Shown: positions 39,836 through 49,667, numbered from the stretch's first letter. The stretch: DNA of 64,000 bases from Prochlorococcus sp. AG-402-A08 (GCA_003279585.1 QCHH01000004.1:1-64000), one strand, 5' to 3'. Notes: generated by a model not told the origin, from the sequence alone. A program made the numbers and translations.

Positions 39836-40416
39836 TTCACTCCAATTTATTCAATATGGTTTTACCTCATATTCTCAAATATTGGTGTAACCACCCCAAA
39901 AACTTCGCATTGCACTACAACATCGACTTAGTTCGTTGGTTAGATTTACAGAGTATTTAAATTTTTATCATGCTTACTCCATATCACATAATTTTATTCG
40001 CAATCCTTTTTATAGTTAGTTCGGCTTCTATTTTTCAAATGTCTACTGCAGAGCAAAGCTGATGACATCATTTTTCATAATTGCTATGGCTGGTTATTTC
40101 TATTTGATGGCCTGCTTATGGAGAGATTTAAGAAGAACCAAAACAAGTTGAAATTCACTTAATATTTTAATATTGAAAATTGCCTGGTAACTTCAAATAA
40201 GATTCAAAAAAATCTTCTTCATTATCTATCAAAACGCATGAATAGCATTACAAGATTTTCAACTATTGGTATACCCGCGATAATTGGAATGGGAATTGCA
40301 TGGGTTGGTAATCGAATTATTACAAATGAAAAAGGACTCAAAGATCGTGAATTAGAACTTAAGTTTCAACTAAACAACAAATTCGATTGAACATTTTTGA
40401 TTAGAAAAACTCAATA

Positions 40417-41214
40417 ATGAATAATATTGGCCTAATTTTATTTGATATCGATGGGGTTATTCGTGACGTAACCAACAGCTATCGATTAGCTATCCAAGAA
40501 ACTGTAAAATTTTTTAGTGGGTGGAGACCTTCGATAGAAGATATTGATTCTATAAAAAGTGAAGGCTGTTGGAACAATGATTGGGATTTGAGCCTAGAAA
40601 TGATCAATAGACATATACAAAAAAATAATCTTTCTTTTTCAGCTCCGTCTAGAAAAATATTAATTGAATGCTTTGAAAACTTTTATTTTGGTGGAGATCC
40701 AAACGATGACTCTAGTGAATGGTCAGGTTTTATTAAAGATGAAACGTTATTAGTCAAACAAACACTTTTCGAGGAATTAACTCAGCGAAGAATTGGTTGG
40801 GGTTTCCTAAGTGGAGCTGAATTACCATCAGCTAGATTCGTCTTAGAACATAGGCTCGGCTTAGCATCTGCTCCCTTGATTGCAATGGGTGAAGCGCCTG
40901 AAAAACCTGATCCAACAGGATTTATTTCACTATCTTCTAAACTTTCACAAAAACCTTTAGGCCTTTCCAGCCCTCCAATTGCATATATTGGAGATACTGT
41001 TGCAGATGTTAAAACAGTTATAAATGCTCGAAATAAGATCCCTGATCAGAAATTTATCAGTCTCGCTATTGCTCCTCCACATTTACATGTAGATTCAAGT
41101 CGAGAGAAACGTCTCAGATATGAAGCAGAGTTGAGAAAATCTGGTGCAGACTTGATTATTAAATCGATGGACAATTTAAGAAATGAAATTCTAAATTTGT
41201 TCATAAATCCATAG
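40417..41214 (+). CDS. HAD-superfamily hydrolase (TIGR01548-like)
   Basis: LFDIDGVIRDVTNSYR; GWGFLSGAELPSARFVLEHRLGL; KPDPTGF; YIGDTVADVKTV. Confidence 0.9.
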   Translation: MNNIGLILFDIDGVIRDVTNSYRLAIQETVKFFSGWRPSIEDIDSIKSEGCWNNDWDLSLEMINRHIQKNNLSFSAPSRKILIECFENFYFGGDPNDDSSEWSGFIKDETLLVKQTLFEELTQRRIGWGFLSGAELPSARFVLEHRLGLASAPLIAMGEAPEKPDPTGFISLSSKLSQKPLGLSSPPIAYIGDTVADVKTVINARNKIPDQKFISLAIAPPHLHVDSSREKRLRYEAELRKSGADLIIKSMDNLRNEILNLFINP

Positions 41215-41370
41215 ATAATTCAATATCTATTTTTTTATTCTCGCAATTATTCAATTTCCCAAAGAAAAATCAATATAGATAATTACTTAAACTGAATTTG
41301 TTAAAAAGGTGCTTAAAACAATTAGTTAATTATGCGTTATCAATCTTTAGCACGTAACTGCAAAACGAAA

Positions 41371-41655
41371 TCAAGCTGAAACTGCTTCAGCATTAATCAC
41401 ATCATCGCCAGACATGTTTACGTCATCATTATTTAATTTCTTATTTTGAAAAATATAGTAAGCAGCTCCGCCTGCGACTGTTGTTGAGACAATTAATCCA
41501 GAAATAAGTGTAAGTGCAACAAGGCCCCCTATCAGGCCACCTTTCAAACGAAGAAGGTTTGATTTAATTAAAAGAAGTAAAAGTAATGTTGAAGTTGCTT
41601 TTAACGAAGCGAGTCTTAAAGCTGTTAAAGGCCAAAAAGGATTAAAGAAAAACAT
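41371..41655 (-). CDS. Hypothetical membrane protein
   Basis: 94 aa ORF. Confidence 0.5.
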   Translation of the reverse strand: MFFFNPFWPLTALRLASLKATSTLLLLLLIKSNLLRLKGGLIGGLVALTLISGLIVSTTVAGGAAYYIFQNKKLNNDDVNMSGDDVINAEAVSA

Positions 41656-41886
41656 TTTAAAATTTCTTTCTTCAAATGTAGAGGTTTTTTTAACTTATTG
41701 AGGAAAAAAAATTGGAAAATGGTGAAATTCCTTGTAGTTCATTCAGGTGTAACAAAGTCTTTTGCAACTTCTTCGCTCATACATTCAGTTGGATATGAGA
41801 TCACATTCTTTGCTGTGAATCCTGCACCAATGGCGACCACTCCAATCACAAAAATCCATTTTGATCTTTCACTTGAAATAAGTCTG

Positions 41887-42102
41887 TTAATCATTTACGA
41901 AAAACCCATTTATTTTTATTCTGTCAAATAGTCTGAGAATTGGGTCAAAAAGATATTGATCAAGAGTTTTATCAGCATTTTGCGAAGTCATTACACAATA
42001 AATAAAGGCCCCCATACAGAGAAGAGTTAATATTTTCGGCCAAAAGTTTTCTGGATAATTCGAATCAGAATTGAATTCATTCTCTTTTCTCATTATTTCC
42101 AA
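41887..42102 (-). CDS. Small membrane protein
   Basis: 71 aa ORF overlapping the end of 42093..42305. Confidence 0.5.
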   Translation of the reverse strand: MEIMRKENEFNSDSNYPENFWPKILTLLCMGAFIYCVMTSQNADKTLDQYLFDPILRLFDRIKINGFFVND

Positions 42103-42305
42103 CGTATACGTTCTGGATGATTTTTTTCAATTTTCCTAAGTATCAAAACGACACCCACAAGACTTAATGGACCAATAACAAGAGCAACTTTGAGAAAGGT
42201 TTTTATTAAAGGATCTAAAACCGCAAAACAATTCATCATCTCAACAACTGCCGCCGCCATTACAACCAATAATCTTGAAAGTGAATCTGGAGGAATCAAG
42301 AACAT
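42093..42305 (-). CDS. Small membrane protein
   Basis: 70 aa ORF. Confidence 0.5.
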   Translation of the reverse strand: MFLIPPDSLSRLLVVMAAAVVEMMNCFAVLDPLIKTFLKVALVIGPLSLVGVVLILRKIEKNHPERIRWK

Positions 42306-42549
42306 ATCTTCTTACTGATTTACTTGTTGCTTTTATCTTAGTATTAGCTTGAATATAAATATTCAATTTAATTATTTTTCGAATGTGCGGCCAGCGTCCA
42401 AATATTCGACTAGTCCGTCCTCGGGGACTCTCTGTTAAACAACAAACCAGGTTTCAATCTCTGGTAAGTTTCTTTATAAAATATTAGTTATTGTATTAGG
42501 AAGATTTCAATAATGTTGCTAATTTCGTATTAGCTCGAAATTAATTTAA

Positions 42550-43146
42550 TTGACCTTTAGAGCATTATTGTTATTAGTACATCTACAAGCAGTTCTCATC
42601 CCTATACTTATTGGAATTAACTCCATAAATAGATTCAAGCAAATTAGATTTCCTCTGCTACCGCCATTTGCCTTTATCTCATTAGGTCTTGCCTCAATGT
42701 TTGAGATGTTCGATCATACGACTACAGATTGGAAATATGTAGATCACTCATCAATATATAATTGGCTGTTTTATTCATTTCTTTCTATTGGATTGTCGTT
42801 CTTTACTATTTCAGTAGCCAAAAACAGGTCGACTATAACTAGCAATATTTTACTAATAATTGCCGCAGTTTTTTCTTATTGGTTTCTAGGCAAGTCAACA
42901 ACTCTTATAATTCAAGTATTAATAAGTATTCTACTTATATCGCAATGGTGGAGCCGATTTAAAGATTGGGTCTTCTTTGTTTATCCAATCACCGGAGTGA
43001 TATTTACAACATTTTTTGGGATTCTACTTTCAAGTTCAGGCAAACAAATATGGCATGTATTTATAGGCCCATCTGGAACGATAAGTGTTTTAGCTTTTTA
43101 CTCAGTTTTAAAGAGATCAAGAAAAAAAGAAATCATTTCTGCTTAA
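42550..43146 (+). CDS. Multi-pass membrane protein
   Basis: 198 aa with about 6 hydrophobic segments. Confidence 0.7.
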   Translation: MTFRALLLLVHLQAVLIPILIGINSINRFKQIRFPLLPPFAFISLGLASMFEMFDHTTTDWKYVDHSSIYNWLFYSFLSIGLSFFTISVAKNRSTITSNILLIIAAVFSYWFLGKSTTLIIQVLISILLISQWWSRFKDWVFFVYPITGVIFTTFFGILLSSSGKQIWHVFIGPSGTISVLAFYSVLKRSRKKEIISA

Positions 43147-43256
43147 TAAGATATTGATCAACATCAAGATCCCTATGATTTATTAAAATTACATTTGCAG
43201 TTATCTACTTAGGTAATATGATTCATCTCGTAACGTTGATTAATGTTTAAAAGCTA

Positions 43257-43421
43257 ATGAGTCTGAGTTCTCATAGGCAACACAAAATTTATATTGCTGC
43301 AACAATGGGGTATGGACTTGGTTCTGAAGATCCAGAAGAATTGGCCCTTTATCAAATGATCAAGAAAGAAATAGAAATAGGCAGCAAAAACAGAAATATT
43401 GGCATTCAAAGAACTGATTAG
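43257..43421 (+). CDS. Hypothetical microprotein
   Basis: MSLSSHRQHKIYIAATMGYGLGSEDPEELALYQMIKKEIEIGSKNRNIGIQRTD. Confidence 0.45.
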   Translation: MSLSSHRQHKIYIAATMGYGLGSEDPEELALYQMIKKEIEIGSKNRNIGIQRTD

Positions 43422-43486
43422 ACTCTCATTTCAGAAAGTGTCGAAAGATAGGGGTAGGCCATTTAACTTCGCTAACTTAAAGATCT

Positions 43487-43558
43487 GCGGGTGTAGTTCA
43501 GTGGTAGAACGTCAGCTTCCCAAGCTGAATGTCGCCAGTTCGAGTCTGGTCATCCGCT
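43487..43558 (+). tRNA. trnG: tRNA-Gly (anticodon CCC)
   Basis: Acceptor GCGGGTG/CATCCGC, D-arm GTTCAGTGGTAGAAC, anticodon arm TCAGC-TTCCCAA-GCTGA, T-arm GCCAG-TTCGAGT-CTGGT. Confidence 0.95.
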
Positions 43559-43645
43559 TAAAAAAATCGAAACTAAATTCTAATTGTGTGGCATAACTCA
43601 CAACAGCAAGTTCAGTCCACAGACAACAATTGATATCGACATAAT

Positions 43646-44008
43646 TTGATTTTAGAGATTTTCATGGATAACCCCTCTAAGGAACAAATTCTTGCGGCAT
43701 CCAGTGGATGGGTAGCTACAACATTAAATTTCCTTCCAGGCTTAGGTGCTGGATACCTTTACCAACGTCGCTGGATTCCTTACTTTGTAACTGGAGGCGC
43801 AGCTACAGCTTGGTTCGTTTTAGGAGTCGTATTAAATGTTGATACAGAGCCAACAAAAGCCGAACAATTAGTTGGAATAGGAGGCTTAATTTTGATCTCA
43901 ATCACAACAATGGTTGAGGCTAAAATTGCTCATAAGAAAGCAATTTTAGCCGTAGAAGAACAGCTTCAGGCAAAGACTCCAGAGAAAAAAGGAGGTCTTT
44001 TTAGATAA
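43646..44008 (+). CDS. Hypothetical membrane protein
   Basis: MDNPSKEQILAASSGWVATTLNFLPGLGAGYLYQRRWIPYFVTGG...; start probably MDNPSKE. Confidence 0.7.
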   Translation: MILEIFMDNPSKEQILAASSGWVATTLNFLPGLGAGYLYQRRWIPYFVTGGAATAWFVLGVVLNVDTEPTKAEQLVGIGGLILISITTMVEAKIAHKKAILAVEEQLQAKTPEKKGGLFR

Positions 44009-44083
44009 TCAGCCATTAAAAAAATTAATAGTGATGACAGTAAAAAATGATAATTGTGTTAGAAGAGTTTGAAGATATGATTA

Positions 44084-44209
44084 ATGAGACATAATTTTAC
44101 TCTCGATTTTTTAGACTTATCGGCTAGTTCAAAACAAAATTTAAGAACATTAAGGCTTCGAATCTATGCTAGAAATATAAATGAAAGAATCATCAAATTA
44201 AAGACTTAA
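44084..44209 (+). CDS. Basic microprotein
   Basis: MRHNFTLDFLDLSASSKQNLRTLRLRIYARNINERIIKLKT. Confidence 0.4.
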   Translation: MRHNFTLDFLDLSASSKQNLRTLRLRIYARNINERIIKLKT

Positions 44210-44229
44210 CCAATTACAAAAAGATCTAA

Positions 44230-45924
44230 ATGAGCAGTACTAAAGCTATGCAGACAACTAGAACTTTCTCTGAGTTTGCAAAACAAGCTGACTACTCATT
44301 AATGGATTCTCTCGAACCTGATCCTCAGGCAACAGATGATGGTGACGACCACCTAACAAGAGAGGTCTTTTCTGGTCACTATGTACCTGTCACTCCAACA
44401 GCAATTCCAAAACCAGAATATGTCGCTCACAGTAAAATATTATTTAACGAGTTAGGCTTGAGTCAGGAACTTGCTCTAGATGAGCTTTTTCGTCGTCTAT
44501 TCTCCGGCGACATAAGTGTTGCGATAACACCGATGCGACCAGTTGGTTGGGCTACCGGTTACGCACTATCTATCTATGGAACTGAATATACTCAGCAGTG
44601 TCCATTTGGGACAGGCAACGGCTATGGAGATGGGAGAGCTATTTCAGTATTTGAAGGTCTCTTTAATGGAAAAAGATGGGAGATGCAACTTAAAGGAGGA
44701 GGACCAACACCATACTGCAGAGGAGCTGATGGACGAGCAGTACTTCGTTCAAGTGTTCGTGAGTTTTTAGCGCAGGAATATATGCAATCACTCGGTGTAC
44801 CAACATCACGATCCCTCACACTATATGTCTCTAAATCTGAAACAGTCCGCAGACCTTGGTATACAAAAGACTCCAATTCTATCGATCCAGACATATTGGT
44901 AGAAACACCAGCTGCAATCTCAACACGCGTCGCACCATCATTTTTACGGGTAGGTCAGATAGAACTCTTTGCACGTCGAGTACGCAACAATGAGCATCAA
45001 GATGCAATGAAAGAGCTCGAGATGATTGTGAAGCACTTAATCGTAAGAAATTACAAAGAGGAAATTGATCCGACCCTTAGCTTTAGCGATCAAGTCGTTG
45101 AGCTCGCAAATTCATTCCGAGAACGACTTACATCATTAGTAGCTAATTGGATGCGGGTTGGCTACTGCCAAGGTAATTTCAACAGTGACAACTGCGCTGC
45201 AGGAGGGTTCACCCTCGATTACGGTCCATTTGGTTTTTGCGAACTCTTCGATCCCAGATTCCAACCCTGGACAGGAGGTGGTGAACATTTTGCATTCTTT
45301 AACCAACAAGTTGCTGCCGAAGCAAATTATCAAATGTTTGGGGGGGCGATTCGACCTCTGCTTACCGGCAACGCACATGCACTGGAAAGGCTAGATAGTA
45401 TCCGCGATGGATTTACTACAGTAATGAATCAGAAAATGGAGAACATGTGGACAAAGAAACTAGGCTTAGTTAACTATGACGCGCCTCTAGTAAATGAAAT
45501 GCTACAGCTTATGGTTCACACAAAGGTCGACTACACAATCTTTTTCCGAAAACTTTCAAGTATCCCAAAAGAACTTAAGGACTTAAAAGATAGTTTCTAT
45601 CTACCAATTTCAAAGGAGATTGAAACAAAATGGATTAGTTGGCTACAAAGATGGCGGGAGCACGTAACTAACAAAGGCGATCAAAATGAAATTTCAGCAA
45701 AAATGAAACACATTAATCCAAAATACACATGGCGGGAATGGCTCATCACACCAGCATACGAAATGGCAGAGAAAGGCGACTATGGTCTCATAATGGAACT
45801 ACAAGCTGTTTTAGACAAACCTTACGAGGAACAATCATTAGAGGTACAGAAAAAATACGACAGACTCAAGCCCAAGAAATTCTTTGGAGCCGGTGGGATT
45901 TCCCATTACAGCTGTTCCTCATGA
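44230..45924 (+). CDS. selO: SelO/YdiU/UPF0061 family protein adenylyltransferase
   Basis: [68 protein letters not shown]-terminal SCSS. Confidence 0.95.
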   Translation: MSSTKAMQTTRTFSEFAKQADYSLMDSLEPDPQATDDGDDHLTREVFSGHYVPVTPTAIPKPEYVAHSKILFNELGLSQELALDELFRRLFSGDISVAITPMRPVGWATGYALSIYGTEYTQQCPFGTGNGYGDGRAISVFEGLFNGKRWEMQLKGGGPTPYCRGADGRAVLRSSVREFLAQEYMQSLGVPTSRSLTLYVSKSETVRRPWYTKDSNSIDPDILVETPAAISTRVAPSFLRVGQIELFARRVRNNEHQDAMKELEMIVKHLIVRNYKEEIDPTLSFSDQVVELANSFRERLTSLVANWMRVGYCQGNFNSDNCAAGGFTLDYGPFGFCELFDPRFQPWTGGGEHFAFFNQQVAAEANYQMFGGAIRPLLTGNAHALERLDSIRDGFTTVMNQKMENMWTKKLGLVNYDAPLVNEMLQLMVHTKVDYTIFFRKLSSIPKELKDLKDSFYLPISKEIETKWISWLQRWREHVTNKGDQNEISAKMKHINPKYTWREWLITPAYEMAEKGDYGLIMELQAVLDKPYEEQSLEVQKKYDRLKPKKFFGAGGISHYSCSS

Positions 45925-46111
45925 ATCAACACCAGAATTTATAACCTACGAAGTTATGGCTATAGAACTTAAAAACAAAGTTTAATTATCTTCAATAGGA
46001 ACAACAAACATAAAAGAATTCTTTGGATGACTTTTTTATATAGGTAACCGAACCAACCATTCTCTCGATAAAGAAATATTTAACGCATGATTAAATTATT
46101 GAATTTGAACC

Positions 46112-46240
46112 ATGTCCGAAGATACAAAATCTAAAATCAGAATTTTTCTTCCATTTAGTTGGTTCATTCCCGCTCTCATATCTTTTGGAGTGATTAATTT
46201 CCACCAACTTTCTGCAGGCATCTCACCCATATCCATTTAG
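46112..46240 (+). CDS. Small single-TM protein
   Basis: MSEDTKSKIRIFLPFSWFIPALISFGVINFHQLSAGISPISI. Confidence 0.45.
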   Translation: MSEDTKSKIRIFLPFSWFIPALISFGVINFHQLSAGISPISI

Positions 46241-46245
46241 AACAA

Positions 46246-46380
46246 TGTCATCACATATTCCTGAATTCTACGAATCAATAGTTGAAGCTTCCGCTAGAGG
46301 AGAATTGTGGGGACTTGATCAATTTTCAAACAACATTAATCAACTTGAAATCAACTTTGATCCATCTGTTTATAAATAAT
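46246..46380 (+). CDS. LWGL-motif microprotein
   Basis: MSSHIPEFYESIVEASARGELWGLDQFSNNINQLEINFDPSVYK; paralog of 3190..3270. Confidence 0.5.
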
Positions 46381-46519
46381 GTATAACTTCAATAAAATAA
46401 ATCCTCTAAACCAAGAAGATAGGGAGTTACTTTCTGATTTAAAAACTACCTTTGACATTGGGACTCAAACTATCATTGGACAAGATGAAGATGAGATAGT
46501 TGATGATCTCATTGACTAA
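46379..46519 (+). CDS. Acidic microprotein
   Basis: MYNFNKINPLNQEDRELLSDLKTTFDIGTQTIIGQDEDEIVDDLID. Confidence 0.45.
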   Translation: MYNFNKINPLNQEDRELLSDLKTTFDIGTQTIIGQDEDEIVDDLID

Positions 46520-46661
46520 ATGACTTAATATAATGAAGATCTATAAATAGAATTAATTTCAATATAAAATTGTTGGATCTGGTAATTTTATTTTTTAATA
46601 CGATCGAATGTTGGAACTTATTAAAACTATTAAAACTAAAGAAAGTTAAAAAAGAAAAATA

Positions 46662-46907
46662 TCAACTATTAATTTTTTGCCAAATAATTTCAGCATCTCT
46701 AAAAAGGTAAATAGCTTCTTTCCTGCCAACGGCTCTTTCAGCATCATTCATTAACTTAATATACCTCTCTCTCAAAAGCTGCTTTTCCATGACAACTTTG
46801 GTAAACATATGAAGTTTTTCATGTCGATCTTCAACTTTGCTTTTGGCTACATTCTTTGTGAAGCCATTCGGGTATGTAGCTTTTACCCGAACGTTGTGCC
46901 TACTCAT
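46662..46907 (-). CDS. RYxxLMxDA-family small protein
   Basis: RERYIKLMNDAERAVGRKEAIYLFRDAEIIWQKI. Confidence 0.65.
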   Translation of the reverse strand: MSRHNVRVKATYPNGFTKNVAKSKVEDRHEKLHMFTKVVMEKQLLRERYIKLMNDAERAVGRKEAIYLFRDAEIIWQKINS

Positions 46908-47135
46908 TTACTCAAATCTTGGTTTCTGATTTATCACTTGTACATTCTGAAAAGGGAACTCATCAAACGCGTGTAGGGTTAACCTCCAATTTTTATTAAA
47001 GGAGGAGGTTTTACCAACTTCGATTCCATAGTCTCTCGCAAGTTCAATTAACTCTTGCATTGACAAGTCAACTAGATAACTTCGAATACATTGATAAGCA
47101 TTAAAGCTCTCAATACTTTTTCTCTCATTGAACAT
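46908..47135 (-). CDS. Hypothetical protein
   Basis: 75 aa ORF; stop abuts the 46662..46907 start. Confidence 0.55.
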   Translation of the reverse strand: MFNERKSIESFNAYQCIRSYLVDLSMQELIELARDYGIEVGKTSSFNKNWRLTLHAFDEFPFQNVQVINQKPRFE

Positions 47136-47322
47136 TGCACGAGAGATTCTTAGAGCTAAGGCTTCTTTAGTGAAGAGTGCACAAAAACAACTAATTAATA
47201 CTATTCAACTTCTGGATATGTTTGTGTACAAATCATCTTAAGAAAACAAAAAAAAGATCAATCTAGTTGCACTCAAGGTCACACTCTGCAAATTGACCTT
47301 TTAATATTTAAATAAAATAACT

Positions 47323-47535
47323 ATGACAGAAGTAAAGAAAAACAAAAAACTTGGATTTATCCCAAAAACGTCAAAGACTTCAGAGAAAAAAGAGGTGATT
47401 AAAGAGCCCAAAGGAAGACTTATTTCCTGGTCTCCCTGGCCTCCTGCTAATTTCAAAACTCGTTACCCAGCATTCCCTTTAGTTACGACTGTTTTGATTT
47501 TAATAATTATACGCTGGCTAACCTTGGCTAATTAG
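47323..47535 (+). CDS. Small membrane protein
   Basis: RYPAFPLVTTVLILIIIRW. Confidence 0.55.
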   Translation: MTEVKKNKKLGFIPKTSKTSEKKEVIKEPKGRLISWSPWPPANFKTRYPAFPLVTTVLILIIIRWLTLAN

Positions 47536-47585
47536 CTTAATTAAGTACTTGTAAATGTGAAATGTTATATGAAGAAAGTTGTTTT

Positions 47586-47768
47586 TCAAAAATGAAAATA
47601 GGGTATTTCTTTTGGGGGGGCTAGACGCGTAGAACAGATACCAAATTGCAAGCACTCAATCACATCATCATCATATTTTGGCTTGTAATTAGAAAACAAT
47701 TCAGACATTTCATTTTCTTGAATGGAAACCCCAGAAAAATTTCGAAATAATTGCTTTGAGAATGGCAT
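47586..47768 (-). CDS. ECLQFGICS-family microprotein (copy 1; ORF extends to 47786)
   Basis: ...DDDVIECLQFGICSTRLAPPKEIPYFHF. Confidence 0.65.
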   Translation of the reverse strand: MPFSKQLFRNFSGVSIQENEMSELFSNYKPKYDDDVIECLQFGICSTRLAPPKEIPYFHF

Positions 47769-47825
47769 GATTAGACATCTAAACAACCTGCTTAATTTCT
47801 ACTCATATTGATTAAAGAAATCTAT

Positions 47826-47852
47826 AGGGAGGAACACTCAAGTATTTATACA
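47826..47852 (-). promoter_or_regulatory. Shared upstream element of ECLQFGICS gene 1
   Basis: TATAAATACTTGAGTGTTCCTCCCTATAGA on minus strand. Confidence 0.5.
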
Positions 47853-47991
47853 GTCACGGAAAACATATTCAATACACAGAGACAATTGTCGAAGGATTAG
47901 CTAGTGCTTTCCTTGAAGAGATTGATTTAATAATAGGAGGCAACTTTTTCTCAATGCTTTACTTTGGATTATCTCGATAATAAAAGTTCCA

Positions 47992-48243
47992 TTATTTTGA
48001 TTTTTGTATTTGACTAAAGCCATCCGGAGACTGAAGATAAGAAGTTTGGCCTAAATAGGGATCGTCTCCAAGAAGATCATTCATTTGCGTTTCTGTGATT
48101 TGCCTAGGAGCTTGAACGATTTCAGCAGGGTTTGACTCTACAAGCGATGAATCTATTTCATCTGCATTAAGAGCCCCAGGACAAGAAATCAAAAGAACTC
48201 CAAGAAAAAAAGAAAAGATTCGAATTAGCAATGATTCACTCAT
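47992..48243 (-). CDS. Secreted hypothetical protein
   Basis: Signal peptide MSESLLIRIFSFFLGVLLISCPGALNADE. Confidence 0.6.
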   Translation of the reverse strand: MSESLLIRIFSFFLGVLLISCPGALNADEIDSSLVESNPAEIVQAPRQITETQMNDLLGDDPYLGQTSYLQSPDGFSQIQKSK

Positions 48244-48254
48244 TTTCTTAAAAA

Positions 48255-48410
48255 TTACCTATCAGAAGAATCGGAACTATCAACTTGCTCAACCGTCTCA
48301 TCTTGACTTGCTTTTTTCTTGTTAGATGAAGAGCATCCACCTTCACCCCAAGCCAAAACAGGAGCTGTCGTAAAATAAAGAGCAAATACTAAAGGTAGAA
48401 TTTTATTCAT
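48255..48410 (-). CDS. Secreted Cys/Ser-rich microprotein
   Basis: MNKILPLVFALYFTTAPVLAWGEGGCSSSNKKKASQDETVEQVDSSDSSDR. Confidence 0.5.
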   Translation of the reverse strand: MNKILPLVFALYFTTAPVLAWGEGGCSSSNKKKASQDETVEQVDSSDSSDR

Positions 48411-48468
48411 AAGAAAAATTAGAAGCAAAGCAATATTAGAGCCTTTTAAGGAAGTTCGTTTAACCGAC

Positions 48469-48933
48469 TTAATTCATGTCCATTCCTATTTCCATTTCAT
48501 TCATAGAAACCTCACTCTGATCAAGATCTAATGGTCCCACACTAATTTCAGGCAAATTTTCTTCACTTACTTCAGGGAAGGATGGTTCAATAACTATCCC
48601 GAGAGGATTATCACCATTGTCTTCTAGAATTGACGGCTCATCTAAAAGAGACTTGTCTTCTTCGTCTGTCAGCAATTCTGATTCTGTTAAAAGATTATTA
48701 TCTTCACTAGCTACTCTTATACTTTTATCCTTTATTAGTAATTTCGAAAGATCGACAACGTCTATGATTACTGACTTCTGACTTGTATACATATCTTGTA
48801 TTACATTAATTATTTCACCAGATTTTGTGGGTTGGGAAATAAAAGCGAAACAAGTCCAGCCAGCCAGAATAATTGAGATTAAGACAATAGAAATAAAAGC
48901 AGAAAACATTGCTCTTATTATTGTTTTGATCAT
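48469..48933 (-). CDS. Membrane-anchored acidic protein
   Basis: N-terminal TM then E/D/S-rich region, 154 aa. Confidence 0.65.
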   Translation of the reverse strand: MIKTIIRAMFSAFISIVLISIILAGWTCFAFISQPTKSGEIINVIQDMYTSQKSVIIDVVDLSKLLIKDKSIRVASEDNNLLTESELLTDEEDKSLLDEPSILEDNGDNPLGIVIEPSFPEVSEENLPEISVGPLDLDQSEVSMNEMEIGMDMN

Positions 48934-49008
48934 TCGGTAACATTAGATATTGTTAAATCTAGGCAAATCATTTGATACTTAAAACTGACTCTTCACACCC
49001 TGTAAAGG

Positions 49009-49040
49009 CGTATAAATACTTTGGGGTTTACTCTCTAGGT
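49009..49040 (+). promoter_or_regulatory. Shared upstream element of ECLQFGICS gene 2
   Basis: CGTATAAATACTTTGGGGTTTACTCTCTAGG. Confidence 0.5.
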
Positions 49041-49093
49041 TTTTGCTGCCCGATTAGGTTAGAAATGTTTAAGGATATTTAGGGAGCTTAATT

Positions 49094-49261
49094 ATGTTTT
49101 TAAATCCATTCAAACTTTTAATTCACAATATTCGAGCATTATTACCTACTAATAATCAAACAGAAAAGCAACAAAAAGATGAGGAACAGGAATGCTTACA
49201 GTTTGGGATATGTAGTATCCAAGCTCAATCACCTAGACCAGAAGAGTTGTATTTTGGATGA
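49094..49261 (+). CDS. ECLQFGICS-family microprotein (copy 2)
   Basis: MFLNPFKLLIHNIRALLPTNNQTEKQQKDEEQECLQFGICSIQAQSPRPEELYFG (not in ORF track). Confidence 0.65.
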   Translation: MFLNPFKLLIHNIRALLPTNNQTEKQQKDEEQECLQFGICSIQAQSPRPEELYFG

Positions 49262-49275
49262 AAATAAATACAGAA

Positions 49276-49416
49276 CTATGCCACTTCAGGAATATTTTCA
49301 ATAAATTCATCTAATTCTTGAAATTTTCGTTGCAAATAAATGATCTTTTTGGTTTCCGTCATTTCTTCAGAATAAAATTTTACTGGCAAATGAGAAAGCA
49401 GGTTATCACCACTCAT
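49276..49416 (-). CDS. MSGDNLL-family microprotein
   Basis: MSGDNLLSHLPVKFYSEEMTETKKIIYLQRKFQELDEFIENIPEVA. Confidence 0.55.
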   Translation of the reverse strand: MSGDNLLSHLPVKFYSEEMTETKKIIYLQRKFQELDEFIENIPEVA

Positions 49417-49585
49417 CAATCAAGTTCCACTTAATTTTCAATCTATTTAACCTAATAATCTAAAAAAGCCAATCTCTACAACTATTAAAATGTTGTATGC
49501 CTCACTTAAAATCCTCCCGGAATTTAAATCGAAATAAGTTATTCAAAATGTACAGATCTTGAGAGACTAACTATTGACTATTGAA

Positions 49586-49617
49586 AGGAATAAATACTTG
49601 AGTGTTTATTCTCTATG
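49586..49617 (+). promoter_or_regulatory. Shared upstream element of ECLQFGICS gene 3
   Basis: GGAATAAATACTTGAGTGTTTATTCTCTATG. Confidence 0.5.
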
Positions 49618-49667
49618 TATCATTCACCCCATAGGAGTAGAAATAAATTGTGGATCTTTGACCTCCT

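Noticed and set aside
43399-43596. 65-aa plus-strand ORF
   Set aside because: It spans the tRNA-Gly gene; translation of tRNA sequence.
44543-45394. Several ORFs overlapping selO on both strands (44543, 44622, 45136, 45158)
   Set aside because: Lie entirely inside the confidently assigned SelO frame; shadow ORFs.
47828-47980. Plus frame GGTLKYLYSHGKHIQYTETIVEGLASAFLEEIDLIIGGNFFSMLYFGLSR without start codon
   Set aside because: Protein-like but lacks a start and overlaps the upstream element of the ECLQFGICS gene on the other strand; insufficient evidence.
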